NCBI GenBank assembly: GCA_026708085.1
Contig: JAPOVP010000096.1
Location: forward strand, 1 to 64,000
DNA: 64,000 nt
Reading direction: 5' to 3'
Source: Caldilineaceae bacterium
GTDB taxonomy: Bacteria; Chloroflexota; Anaerolineae; Caldilineales; Caldilineaceae
The notes under the pieces: generated by a model
The model's database searches: none
Told to the model about the DNA's origin: nothing
Seen by the model: the letters and a program-made list of their open reading frames with translations, nothing else
Program-made: the position numbers and the translations under genes
Part shown: positions 55,382 through 64,000 of the stretch, in pieces
How positions within the stretch are numbered: the stretch's first letter is position 1
Layout: every line of letters begins with the position of its first letter

Positions 55382-56113
55382 ATGGCTGTATCGACAGTCG
55401 AGCGCTCGAAGAAATCTCTTGCGATAGAAAATGAGACGCCTGTTCCGCCATTGAACAACGGCGACCGGCTTACGCGTGCCGAGTTCGAACGCATCTATGC
55501 GGTCCATCCTGAGATAAAGAAGGCGGAACTCATTGAAGGAGTCGTCTATACGCCATCCCCGGCACGCTTTCGCGAACATGGCAAACCACTCTTTGACGCA
55601 ATTGGCTGGCTCAGCATGTACAAAGTTGCTACACCGGGAGTGACAGGCGGTGACAATGCAACGCTGCGCCTTGACTTCGAGAATGAACCTCAACCGGACG
55701 TTCTGTTGCGACTGCCGCCGGAACTCGGGGGCAACTCCAGAATTGGCGAAGACGGCTACTTGGAGGGTGCACCGGAATTGATCCTCGAAGTCTCCGCGAG
55801 TAGCGCAAGCTATGATCTGAACCAGAAACGACGGGCCTATGCCCGAAACGGCGTGCCGGAGTACGTCGTGTATCTGGCCTATGAGCAACGCGTTATCTGG
55901 CATGTCCTGCGTACCGGCGTCTATGAAGAGCAGCAGCCCGACGAAGACGGCGTCCTCAAGAGCGAGACATTCCCGGGTCTGTGGTTGCTGCCGAATGCGC
56001 TGTTGGCTGGCGATCTTTCCCGTGTATTGGAGACCTTGCAGCGAGGGCTTGAAACGGAAGAACACGAGACATATTGCGCTGCTCTTGCTCGGCGCCTCGA
56101 GGAGAAAAAATGA
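55382..56113 (+). CDS. Uma2-family (DUF820) putative nuclease
   Basis: A 243-residue protein of the Uma2 family, which has a PD-(D/E)xK nuclease-like fold. The candidate active site is the Asp in EPQPDVLLRLP, the Glu in PELILEVSASS and the Lys in LNQKRRAYARNGVPEYVV. Cellular function is unknown; the family is widespread and often multicopy in filamentous and photosynthetic bacteria. AAGGAGG before the ATG fixes the start. Its stop overlaps the nitroreductase start by 4 bases (ATGA). Confidence 0.85.
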   Translation: MAVSTVERSKKSLAIENETPVPPLNNGDRLTRAEFERIYAVHPEIKKAELIEGVVYTPSPARFREHGKPLFDAIGWLSMYKVATPGVTGGDNATLRLDFENEPQPDVLLRLPPELGGNSRIGEDGYLEGAPELILEVSASSASYDLNQKRRAYARNGVPEYVVYLAYEQRVIWHVLRTGVYEEQQPDEDGVLKSETFPGLWLLPNALLAGDLSRVLETLQRGLETEEHETYCAALARRLEEKK

Positions 56114-56775
56114 AACTCTCAACGTCAGAAAACCTTGCCGTCGTTGACCACCTGCTTACGACCACCCGCTCGGTACGTAAGCGGCTGGACCTGAACCGAC
56201 CGGTTGAACGCGAGGTCATTGAAGAGTGTCTGGAGATCGCGGCCCAGGCCCCCAGCGGCAGCAATCGTCAGGGCTGGCACTTCGTGGTGGTAACCGATGC
56301 GGAGAAGAAACGCTTTATCGCCGAGCGGTACCGGAAGGCATGGTACGGATACAATGCCACCCGCAACGTGGGTGAAGGGCCGAATCTGACAACAGAGGAG
56401 AAACAGCTGCTGCGCGTGATCAGCTCCGCTCAGTATCTGGCCGACAACATGCAGGATGTTCCCGTCCTGGTGATTCCCTGCATCGAAGGCCGCCCGGAAG
56501 ATGCTGCGCCGGCTTCGCAGGCTGGTGTATATGGCTCGATTCTGCCGGCGGCATGGTCGTTGATGTTGGCGCTGCGCGCCAGAGGACTAGGCTCTGCCTG
56601 GACCACTTTGCACCTGCAGAGCGAGGGGGAAATCGCTGAGAAGTTGGGCATCCCCGACGGTATCTCACAGGCCGCGCTACTGCCGGTCGCCTACTTCAAG
56701 GGAGACGACTTTCGCCCGGCCAGACGGAAGCCGATGCGTGACAGGACCTATTGGGATAGCTGGCAGACAGCATGA
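56110..56775 (+). CDS. Nitroreductase-family protein
   Basis: A 222-residue FMN-dependent NAD(P)H oxidoreductase-like protein. RSVRKRLDLNRPVEREVIEECLEIAAQAPSGSNRQGW contains the phosphate-binding Arg/Ser pattern, and LALRARGLGSAWTTLHL is the second flavin segment. Physiological substrates of the family are diverse, and no specific reaction is implied. It is translationally coupled at both ends, by 4-base overlaps with the Uma2 gene and with the EndoQ-UvrD gene. Confidence 0.86.
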   Translation: MKLSTSENLAVVDHLLTTTRSVRKRLDLNRPVEREVIEECLEIAAQAPSGSNRQGWHFVVVTDAEKKRFIAERYRKAWYGYNATRNVGEGPNLTTEEKQLLRVISSAQYLADNMQDVPVLVIPCIEGRPEDAAPASQAGVYGSILPAAWSLMLALRARGLGSAWTTLHLQSEGEIAEKLGIPDGISQAALLPVAYFKGDDFRPARRKPMRDRTYWDSWQTA

Positions 56776-59700
56776 AACTTGTCGCCGATATTCATCTGCA
56801 CTCCCACTATTCGCGAGCAACCAGCAAGAATCTGACCCTAGAGCATCTGTGGAAATGGGCACAGCTCAAAGGGGTACAGGTGGTGGCCACGGGCGACATC
56901 GCCCACCCGGGCTGGCTGGCAGAGTTACAGATGAAACTGGATCCGGCCGAGGAAGGGTTATTTCAGCTCAAGCCGGAGTACCAAGCTACAGTCGCCGATG
57001 AAGTGCCTCCGGCCTGCAGGGGGACGGTACGTTTTTTGATCGGCGGCGAAATCAGCAACATCTACAAGAAATATGACCGCACGCGCAAGGTACACAACAT
57101 CGTCTTTGCGCCGTCCTTCGAGGCGACCACAATACTGCAGGGCGAACTGGAAAAGATCGGCAACATTCGCGCGGACGGTCGCCCTATTCTGGGACTGGAC
57201 AGTCGCGACCTGTTGGAAATCGTCCTGGAGGTGGACGACCGCTGCCATCTGATTCCTGCCCACATATGGACTCCCTGGTTTTCGATTCTCGGTTCAAAGT
57301 CCGGTTTCGATTCGGTTGAAGAGTGCTTCACCGACCTTACTCCCCACATCTTTGCTGTCGAGACGGGTCTCTCATCGGACCCACCAATGAACTGGCGTGT
57401 TTCCTGGCTGGACAGGTACACTCTCGTCTCCAATTCCGACGCTCACTCGCCGCCAAAGCTAGCTCGAGAATCCACCCTGTTTGACACAGATCTGAGCTAC
57501 GACTCAATGTTCAGTGCCCTGCAGAGCGGGGACCCCGCTGCGTTTCTAGGCACCATCGAGTTCTTCCCGGAGGAGGGCAAATATCACCTGGACGGCCATC
57601 GCAAGTGCGGGGTCTGCTGGGAGCCGGTCACAACGATCGCAAATGAGGGACTTTGTTCCAACTGCGGCAAGCCGGTGACTGTCGGCGTCTATCACAGGGT
57701 AGAAGAACTGGCCGACCGAGACCCCGGCGCACGTCCGAACTCTGCGGCGCCTTTCACGAGCCTCATTCCATTGCCCGAGGCGCTGAGTGAAGTTCTCGGC
57801 GTTGGCCCCAACTCCAAACGTGTACAGACTGAATATCTGCGACTTTTGGGGAGATTGGGACCGGAGCTTGAGATCCTGCGGGCTATACCTCTCGAAGATA
57901 TCTCTACAGCTGGCGGCCCCGTTTTGGCCGAGGGGATCCGCCGAATGCGTGAAGGCAAGGTGGTTGCGCAGAGCGGTTACGACGGCGAATACGGTGTTAT
58001 CCGCATGTTCGATGGGGAAGCCGACCAGCTTTCTTCGTTCCAACTCGGGATGTTTGCGGGCCAGCCGGCGTCTGCGAAGGAGGAACGCGGCGCGACGTCG
58101 GAGGTACTGAAGCCTGCCACCGAGAATGAGCCGAGTCTGCTGCCGAAAGAAGCCGAGGCACCCGCAGAGAACGCTCTGGCAGATGGGGAAGTCCAGTACA
58201 GTTTGCCGCTTGAGGTAGCACCCAGTGAAGTTGAACTCCCGCGCCCTCCTTTAAGCCAGGGGGCAAACGGCCAAGGCGAGGCCGACTGGTTCGGTCAGTT
58301 GAATGCCGAACAGCAGGCAGCCGCAGCCCATACAAATACGCCATTGGCGATCGTGGCCGGACCAGGTACCGGCAAGACTCGCACATTGACCGTGCGTATT
58401 GCGCGTCTGATCGAGAAGGTGGGCGTGGCGCCGTCTTCAATTCTGGCAGTTACGTTTACGAACAGGGCTGCAGAAGAGATGCGGGAGCGGCTGGACGAAC
58501 TCCTGGGCACAGAAAGCTCGGCACACATCACAGTTGGGACGTTTCATCAGTTGGGCGCCAGCTTGCTCAGGGAATTCGGGGCGGCGATCGGAGTTTCCCA
58601 GAACTTTACGATTCTCGCAGATGCGGAGCGGCAGACAGTTCTGAGACGGGCCTGCCCGCTGTTGGGAGCAAGGGAGTCTCGGGATGCCTTGGAGGCGATT
58701 TCTGCGCGCAAGAGCGGTGCAACTGCGGTGAACGCATACGGTGAAGTCCAGGGGAGCGAGAGCGACATATGGGCGAGCTATCAGGCCGCCCTAAAGGAGG
58801 CCAACGCGCTCGATTTCGACGACCTGATTCTACGCGCCGTACAGCTGCTGGAGACGGATGCTTCCGTCCTGAATACGGTCCAAGCTCGCTTTCGCTGGAT
58901 CTCGGTGGATGAGTTTCAGGATGTGAACGCGGCACAACACCGCCTGTTGTCTTTGCTGGTCGCGGGGGGCGCCAACCTGTGCGTCATAGGTGACCCGGAT
59001 CAGGCAATCTACGCCTTTCGAGGGGCGGATCACCGCTACTTTCTCTCCTTTGAGGACGACTACCCTGGGGGCAAGCGACTTCATCTGGAGAGAAACTACC
59101 GTTCGGCCCAGACCATTCTGGACGCTGCCATGCAGGTGATTTCGCGCAATCCCGACCATCAGGCAACCAACCTGATTGCCGACTTTGCCGAGCAGGTAAA
59201 GTTAGACGTATATCGCGCCCCCACAGACAGAGCTGAAGCAGAGTACCTCGTCCACCAAGTGGAACAGATGGTGGGCGGGGTCAGCTACTTTTCTTTGGAC
59301 TCCGGGCGCGTAGACGAAGGCGGCCTGCCTGAGGACTTTACATTTGGCGATTTCGCCGTCCTCTACCGTCTCAACACGCAGGGCAGACTGATAGAAGAGG
59401 CCTTTGAGCGCTCAGGCATTCCCTACTCGACTCTAGGGGGCCCGGCTCTGACAGAGCAGAGCCCCGTACGGGAGATTCGGGCGCTTCTGTGGCTCACGCA
59501 GACGCCGGAATGTTACGTCCATTGGGGACAGATCCTGACGGAAGGGAAGCGGGCGCTAAGCGGTGAAGCAGTGGCAGAACTGTTGGCGTCGAAGAACTCT
59601 GAGACTGAGGAGAGACCTGCGTCACCGTCTTGGCTCGAGCTTTTGGCAGTTGCGTCCAGAACCGGCACCCTGCGGCAGCCTCAGCGAGAGAGGCTGACAG

Positions 59701-60269
59701 AGACGATCGAGCTTGTGAAGATTCTGGAGGGCGATCCCTCGGCGCCCCTGTCATCGCAGATTCAGACTGCGGCTTCCGGATGGGAAGCGCTGCGCGGCAC
59801 CGAATACGGCGACGCCGAAAAAGAACGAATCGAGCGCTTTCAGCGCAGGGCGGCGCCCTTCAGAAGCAGGCTACAAGAGTTCCTTACGACTTTGGCATTG
59901 CAGAGCGAAGCAGACCAGTACGACAGGCGGGCGGACCGGGTGACGCTAATGAGTCTCCACGCAGCCAAAGGACTGGAGTTCCCTGTCGTGTTCATTGCAG
60001 GTTGTGAAGAGGGACTTCTGCCTTATACGCCCGCCAACCGTGACGTGGACTTGGACGAGGAGCGGCGGCTGTTTTATGTAGGCATGACACGTGCCCAGCG
60101 GCGGTTGATCCTGACGCATGCCGGGCGGCGTTTCTTGTTTGGGCAGGCGATGGAAAACCCGCTCTCTGGCTTTGTCACCGACATTGAAGCGGCCTTGCAG
60201 GAGGTGCGGCAGGCCCAACCGCGCCGGTCCAGCAAGAGAGATGAAGACCGGCAGTTGCGACTGTTCTAG
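56772..60269 (+). CDS. EndoQ-like PHP endonuclease fused to UvrD-type DNA helicase
   Basis: A 1165-residue fusion. Residues about 1-430 resemble endonuclease Q, which cuts DNA 5' of deaminated bases: a PHP domain with DIHLHSHYS, GGEIS, PAHIW and SNSDAHS metal motifs, then a zinc finger with Cys279, Cys282, Cys295 and Cys298, and a helix-hairpin-like part. A Glu/Pro-rich linker (about 430-510) leads to a superfamily 1A helicase with Walker A at 530-536 (GPGTGKT), VDEFQD at 712-717, GDPDQAIYAFRGA, SLHAAKGLEFP and YVGMTRAQRR. A coupled incision and unwinding machine for damaged DNA is a reasonable inference. It is coupled to the nitroreductase gene by an ATGA overlap. Confidence 0.88.
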   Translation: MKLVADIHLHSHYSRATSKNLTLEHLWKWAQLKGVQVVATGDIAHPGWLAELQMKLDPAEEGLFQLKPEYQATVADEVPPACRGTVRFLIGGEISNIYKKYDRTRKVHNIVFAPSFEATTILQGELEKIGNIRADGRPILGLDSRDLLEIVLEVDDRCHLIPAHIWTPWFSILGSKSGFDSVEECFTDLTPHIFAVETGLSSDPPMNWRVSWLDRYTLVSNSDAHSPPKLARESTLFDTDLSYDSMFSALQSGDPAAFLGTIEFFPEEGKYHLDGHRKCGVCWEPVTTIANEGLCSNCGKPVTVGVYHRVEELADRDPGARPNSAAPFTSLIPLPEALSEVLGVGPNSKRVQTEYLRLLGRLGPELEILRAIPLEDISTAGGPVLAEGIRRMREGKVVAQSGYDGEYGVIRMFDGEADQLSSFQLGMFAGQPASAKEERGATSEVLKPATENEPSLLPKEAEAPAENALADGEVQYSLPLEVAPSEVELPRPPLSQGANGQGEADWFGQLNAEQQAAAAHTNTPLAIVAGPGTGKTRTLTVRIARLIEKVGVAPSSILAVTFTNRAAEEMRERLDELLGTESSAHITVGTFHQLGASLLREFGAAIGVSQNFTILADAERQTVLRRACPLLGARESRDALEAISARKSGATAVNAYGEVQGSESDIWASYQAALKEANALDFDDLILRAVQLLETDASVLNTVQARFRWISVDEFQDVNAAQHRLLSLLVAGGANLCVIGDPDQAIYAFRGADHRYFLSFEDDYPGGKRLHLERNYRSAQTILDAAMQVISRNPDHQATNLIADFAEQVKLDVYRAPTDRAEAEYLVHQVEQMVGGVSYFSLDSGRVDEGGLPEDFTFGDFAVLYRLNTQGRLIEEAFERSGIPYSTLGGPALTEQSPVREIRALLWLTQTPECYVHWGQILTEGKRALSGEAVAELLASKNSETEERPASPSWLELLAVASRTGTLRQPQRERLTETIELVKILEGDPSAPLSSQIQTAASGWEALRGTEYGDAEKERIERFQRRAAPFRSRLQEFLTTLALQSEADQYDRRADRVTLMSLHAAKGLEFPVVFIAGCEEGLLPYTPANRDVDLDEERRLFYVGMTRAQRRLILTHAGRRFLFGQAMENPLSGFVTDIEAALQEVRQAQPRRSSKRDEDRQLRLF

Positions 60270-60340
60270 AGATTCTTGGAGGGCACGCGCAGCGCCCTGC
60301 TGCGAGAAGTGCCTGTATTGGCCGCCTCCTCTGGCGGATT

Positions 60341-61306
60341 TCACCAGGCAGACGCGTTTTCCAATCTTTCCAGATGTTCGCTGGTGAGCTCCAACTGCAG
60401 TGAAGCCAGGCTGCCCTGCAGTTGCTCAACCGTGTTTGCGCCGATGATAGGGGCGGTCATGCCCGGTTGGGCCAGTAGCCAGGCGAGCGAGACGGAAGTC
60501 GGAGTGGCCCTAAGTTCAGCAGCAACGCCCTGTACCGCTTCAAGAACCTTCCAGCCGGCATCGTTGAAGTAGCGTTGGCGTACACTCTCTGCGCGGACGC
60601 TGTTTGTGTCGTGTTTGCGGCTGTATTTGCCGGTGAGGAAGCCGCCGGCCAGGGGGCTGTAAGGGATTATGCCGATTCCGTATGCCCGGCAGACCTCTCC
60701 CAGTTCAAGCTCGAACTCGGCCCTGTGCACAAGGCTGTAGTGGGGCTGGATGGAATCGTAGCGGGCCAGACCGTACTTGTCGCTGGTCCAGAGCGCCTCC
60801 ATAAGGCGCCAGGCGGGATAGTTGCTACAGCCGATGTAGCGAACTTTGCCCTGCTGCACAAAGCGATCAAATGCCTCCAACGTCTCATGGATGGGTACAT
60901 CGGCGTCGAAAAAATGGGCCTGATAGAGATCGATCGTATCTGTTTGCAGGCGGCGAAGAGAGGCTTCGCAGGCTTCCAGGATGTGCTTGCGACTGAGGCC
61001 CTCGTCGTTTGGGCCAGGCCCCATCTGCCCGCGCACCTTGGTGGCGATGATCATCTGTCTGCGTTTGCCGCGGGCCTTCAACCAGCGTCCGATCACTTCC
61101 TCGCTAACGCCACCGTTGTTTCCTTGCACCCAGCGGCTGTAGACGTCGGCGGTATCGATGAAATTACCGCCGGCCTCGGAAAAGGCGTCCATCACCGCGA
61201 AACTCGTCTTTTCGTCGGCAGTCCAGCCGAACTGCATCGAACCCAAACAGAGTTGTGAAACTTTGAGCCCTGACCGGCCCAGGCGGCGATATTGGATGCC
61301 GCTCAT
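60341..61306 (-). CDS. Aldo/keto reductase
   Basis: A 321-residue NADPH-dependent barrel enzyme. The catalytic set is Asp51 and Tyr56 (FIDTADVYS), Lys90 (ATKVRG) and His131 (YQAHFFD). The C-terminal cofactor region [12 protein letters not shown] is standard for AKR families related to YghZ and general stress aldo/keto reductases. It begins inside the end of selB with a 4-base overlap on the minus strand, so the two are translationally coupled; why is unclear. Confidence 0.9.
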   Translation of the reverse strand: MSGIQYRRLGRSGLKVSQLCLGSMQFGWTADEKTSFAVMDAFSEAGGNFIDTADVYSRWVQGNNGGVSEEVIGRWLKARGKRRQMIIATKVRGQMGPGPNDEGLSRKHILEACEASLRRLQTDTIDLYQAHFFDADVPIHETLEAFDRFVQQGKVRYIGCSNYPAWRLMEALWTSDKYGLARYDSIQPHYSLVHRAEFELELGEVCRAYGIGIIPYSPLAGGFLTGKYSRKHDTNSVRAESVRQRYFNDAGWKVLEAVQGVAAELRATPTSVSLAWLLAQPGMTAPIIGANTVEQLQGSLASLQLELTSEHLERLENASAW

Positions 61307-63234
61307 AATTCGACTCCTGTTAGCGTCCTTTCATCGCCCACGCGGCGGGTGACGCGACGTGCGTCGAGTTCTTCCAGGAGCGCTTGGGCGTATTTGCGGC
61401 TGGTGTCAAGCAGATCGCGCACGTCGGCCAGCGTAATTGCTCCTTTGGCTTGGGCCAGGGCAATCGTTTTCTGTGTGGCGACTTCGAAATCCTCCTGGCG
61501 GAAATATACAGCGCCGGGAAGCCGGACGATGATCTCCCGCTCTACCAGTGATTCCAACAGGTTCTCATCACCGTTCAATAGACTGAGAGTGTCGATTTCA
61601 TTGGGCGGGCTGAACGGCGCGCCGGCATAGGACTGAAGCGCCCGGTCAACCGCCCGTTGTTGTGCGGGCGAGTAGCGGACGTTGTGGGAAAGCAACCGAA
61701 CTGTGTTTTCCTCATCAGCTACCATACCGTCTTCATTTGCCTGTAGGGTCAAGTCGTTGAAAGCACGATGGGGCAGCTCCTTGCGCACGCCGCCTGCTCC
61801 GACCACCCGCAGCCGGCTGCGCACTTCGCTGCGGGGCATTCCCTGCCGTAAAGGGAAGCGGAGATGGAACTCGCCAAGGAGTAGCTGCATATCGGCGACA
61901 GTTTGCTGGTAGGCAGACTCACTGATGAGAAGTCGCCGGTCGTCCAGCCCTCGCATGGGACCGTTTTCGATAAGTTGCCGGATAGCCTCGGCCGCAATCC
62001 CTTTGTCGAGTCCGGAAGCGGCGATCAGCTCTTGTTCCGAGAGCAGCGGTTCCCGCTCCAGACTCTGCAGCACGACCTCATCGGGGCTTCCTTGGGCCAG
62101 CGTTTCCAGCCTGTCGATGGCTGTTGCGTCGTTTCGCCGGTAGCGCCGGCGCGGGTGGGGGTCCAGGATTTCGCCGCCACCGAGGGTAAGGCTGGGAGAT
62201 GGTTGGCGGAGAATGAATCGGTCCCCGGCGGCGACTAAAATGGGGCGGTCCAGTCTCAACTGCAGCCAGCCCTCGCCGCCGGGAAGCAGCTCGTCGGCAG
62301 CAAGGAGACGTATATAGGCTGGCGTCTCTGACGCTCCACTGAACAGGTCTACCGCTGTGTTGTGTCGAAGTGGTTTGGGCGCGTCGGGCAGCAGATGGAA
62401 GGAAACATCGAGCAGTCGCGTTGCCCGCAGCGTACCCGGGGTCACCGCAACCTGTCCGCGGCGGATTTCATCGGTAGCGATGCCGCTTAGGTTGACGGCG
62501 ACACGGCTGCCCGGCAAAGCGCGTTCGATTTCCTGCTTGTGCGTTTGCAGGGCGCGCACGCGTCCTGAAGGCCCGTCGGGAAGAATGTCCACCGGCTCGC
62601 CTACGGCAAGATGTCCGTCGCTCAGCGTGCCGGTTACAATTGTGCCAAAACCGGGCAAGCTGAAAATACGGTCGATGGGCAACCGCGGACGGCCTCGATC
62701 GCGGCGGGGAGGCAGCGCTGTTAAGACGCTTGCCAAGGCCGAACGCAGTTGGTCCAGGCCTTCGCCGTCCTGCGCACTCACAGGAACAATGGGGGCGCCT
62801 TCCAGTCGTGTCCCGGCCAGAATCTCCTGAATGTCGAGTTCGATCAGCGCCAGCCACTCAGAGTCGTCGATCAAGTCTGTCTTTGTAAGGGCAACCAAGC
62901 CCTCGGGAAGGGCGAGCAGGTCCAGAATGGCGAGGTGTTCACGGGTCTGGGGCATGACCCCCTCGTCCGCGGCGATGACGAGAACTGCGGCGTCGATGCT
63001 GCCGACTCCGGCAAGCATATTCTTGATGAAATCGATATGGCCGGGGACGTCTACAATGCTGACAGGCTCAAGAGTGCCGTCGGGCATTGCCAAGTCCATC
63101 CAGGCGAAGCCGAGCACGATGGTGAGCCCGCGACGTTGTTCTTCCTCTAGACGGTCGGGGTCAGTTCCCGTAAGCGCCTGGACCAGGGTCGACTTGCCGT
63201 GGTCCACATGTCCTGCAGTGGCGACTACCCGCAT
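61303..63234 (-). CDS. selB: Selenocysteine-specific translation elongation factor
   Basis: A 643-residue EF-Tu-like GTPase with GHVDHGKST (residues 8-16), DVPGH and TKTD for GTP, then EF-Tu-like barrel domains (including [14 protein letters not shown]) and a C-terminal series of winged helices (about residues 370-640) that bind the SECIS hairpin in mRNA. The presence of SelB implies that the organism decodes some UGA codons as selenocysteine; no selA, selD, selC or selenoprotein is visible here. It overlaps the upstream coiled-coil gene by one base and the downstream aldo/keto reductase by four. Confidence 0.93.
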   Translation of the reverse strand: MRVVATAGHVDHGKSTLVQALTGTDPDRLEEEQRRGLTIVLGFAWMDLAMPDGTLEPVSIVDVPGHIDFIKNMLAGVGSIDAAVLVIAADEGVMPQTREHLAILDLLALPEGLVALTKTDLIDDSEWLALIELDIQEILAGTRLEGAPIVPVSAQDGEGLDQLRSALASVLTALPPRRDRGRPRLPIDRIFSLPGFGTIVTGTLSDGHLAVGEPVDILPDGPSGRVRALQTHKQEIERALPGSRVAVNLSGIATDEIRRGQVAVTPGTLRATRLLDVSFHLLPDAPKPLRHNTAVDLFSGASETPAYIRLLAADELLPGGEGWLQLRLDRPILVAAGDRFILRQPSPSLTLGGGEILDPHPRRRYRRNDATAIDRLETLAQGSPDEVVLQSLEREPLLSEQELIAASGLDKGIAAEAIRQLIENGPMRGLDDRRLLISESAYQQTVADMQLLLGEFHLRFPLRQGMPRSEVRSRLRVVGAGGVRKELPHRAFNDLTLQANEDGMVADEENTVRLLSHNVRYSPAQQRAVDRALQSYAGAPFSPPNEIDTLSLLNGDENLLESLVEREIIVRLPGAVYFRQEDFEVATQKTIALAQAKGAITLADVRDLLDTSRKYAQALLEELDARRVTRRVGDERTLTGVEL

Positions 63235-64000
63235 CAGGTGCGGTTCTGTGACGGCTCACCAGAGACGATTCCGGCCGTGCGCGGCGTGCTGTTGTTTTGT
63301 CGGGCGTAGAGTTCGGCGGTGCGGCGCTGCTTCTGCCATTCCTCTTCCAGGTCTTTCATCGTATCGTCCCTTTCTTCAAGGGCCGTCTGCAGACCGTCGA
63401 GCCAGAGCTGGGCCGCGCTGATATACCGGCCGCCGTATTGCTCCTGCAGCTTCCAGAGGAGTCGCAGCATCTCTTCATGCACGCGCAGGTCGTGCAGAAT
63501 CGGTGGGAGATGATCCAGCAACTCCTTGTTGTTCTTCTCCTGCTCCCTCCACAGGTGTTCCTGACGGAGCCCGTCGCGACGGCTTCTCTTTTCGTACTCT
63601 TCCTGAAAATCCTCCATTTCGCGCCGCATGCGTTCTTCGGCCAACCGTTGCAGTTCTTGCACTTGCGTCTGGTCGCGGCGAATGTTTTCCTGGAACTCAG
63701 GGATCGTATTTGCAGTTCGGCGGGCAGTTTCGACGGTCTGGGAGAAGGACTGCAGCCGTTCTTCATTCTTGTCAACTACTGACTGTTGATCGTCTATAAT
63801 CTCTTGCCAGCGGGTCAGAACCTGTAAGCGCTCGACGACCTCAACACGCAGCCGCTCCATGAACTGCTGCTGCTCTTCGCGGATCTCGGAAAAGACCGGC
63901 CTCCAGCGCTCGATTTCTCCGCTCATGCGACGGTCGGCGTCCTCCAGGATGGAAAAGCGCCCGGTAAAGGCCTCAGTTCGCTTGAAGAGTTCGACGGTTT
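63234..64000 (-). CDS. Coiled-coil protein, 5' end outside window
   Basis: At least 254 codons of a frame still open at the window edge. The visible part is almost entirely charged heptad-like helix rich in Glu, Gln, Arg and Leu, with one break near GGRYISAAQLWLDG and a disordered Ser/Asn/Pro/Thr tail. No signal peptide or enzymatic motif is visible. A Met at 63926 could be a start, but the codons before it (ELFKRTEAFTGRFSILEDAD) look protein-like, so the gene probably begins further upstream. Its TGA overlaps the selB ATG by one base. Confidence 0.65.
   Translation of the reverse strand, partial: TVELFKRTEAFTGRFSILEDADRRMSGEIERWRPVFSEIREEQQQFMERLRVEVVERLQVLTRWQEIIDDQQSVVDKNEERLQSFSQTVETARRTANTIPEFQENIRRDQTQVQELQRLAEERMRREMEDFQEEYEKRSRRDGLRQEHLWREQEKNNKELLDHLPPILHDLRVHEEMLRLLWKLQEQYGGRYISAAQLWLDGLQTALEERDDTMKDLEEEWQKQRRTAELYARQNNSTPRTAGIVSGEPSQNRT

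Noticed and set aside
60270-60343. Possible selenocysteine readthrough of the aldo/keto reductase UGA stop, suggested by the neighbouring selB
   Set aside because: The protein ends at a normal family length, and the codons after the UGA show no homology-like content or convincing SECIS hairpin.

Overview
The window is a high-GC bacterial chromosome segment with short gene gaps and no rRNA, tRNA, CRISPR array or insertion sequence that I can see. The organism is probably an uncultured member of the Chloroflexota (Caldilinea/Anaerolinea-like). This rests on a T-box in front of trp genes, type I-beta DAHP synthases, a fused aroK-aroB, a Uma2 nuclease, several PhyH/VOC/SDR enzymes and an EndoQ-UvrD fusion. 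It is an inference from gene content, not from a marker gene.

Region 1 (1-6124): a JAMM metalloprotease gene diverges from a CHAT-domain protease-like gene, which is followed closely by mutS. Region 2 (6384-19042): an accessory catabolic island. A minus-strand operon (Gfo/Idh/MocA oxidoreductase, TPP enzyme, VOC protein) diverges from a plus-strand run. That run has two similar modules, each starting with a PhyH-type Fe(II)/2-oxoglutarate dioxygenase and followed by VOC and SDR enzymes, plus a TIM-barrel isomerase, a metallo-beta-lactamase-fold hydrolase and a D-2-hydroxyacid dehydrogenase. The substrate is unknown. Region 3 (19159-26595): housekeeping and membrane genes, namely a Tat-exported metallophosphoesterase, ftsH, a membrane protein, dCMP deaminase and a large GT-C/PTPS-related membrane protein.

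Region 4 (26771-53990) is the centrepiece, an aromatic amino acid supercluster on two converging transcription units. The plus-strand unit is trpE-trpS-trpG-APH-trpD-trpC-DUF554-trpF-aroC-aroKB-aroQ. It starts at a TTGACG/TATACT promoter followed by a T-box riboswitch whose specifier (UGG) and discriminator-pairing base (C) both fit tRNA-Trp. The minus-strand unit is aroH-pheA-aroF-aroF-tyrA-aroA-aroE-trpB-trpA. It starts at a TTGACA-17-TAATCT promoter and a leader holding a previously unannotated 76-codon ORF. Its residues 50-61 read FSFGNFWFGYYF, and it is followed by competing hairpins and a strong intrinsic terminator. I interpret this as a ribosome-stalling attenuator that reads Phe, Tyr and Trp together. 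The two units encode all seven shikimate-pathway steps, all Trp steps and the committed Phe and Tyr steps; only the aminotransferase is missing. Between them (38733-44362) lie unrelated genes: an orphan solute-binding protein, an M23 peptidase, two uncharacterised proteins and a PucR-type regulator.

Region 5 (54541-64000): an SDR, then a translationally coupled trio (Uma2 nuclease, nitroreductase, EndoQ-UvrD fusion). Opposite these lies a minus-strand operon of a coiled-coil protein (cut by the window edge), SelB and an aldo/keto reductase.
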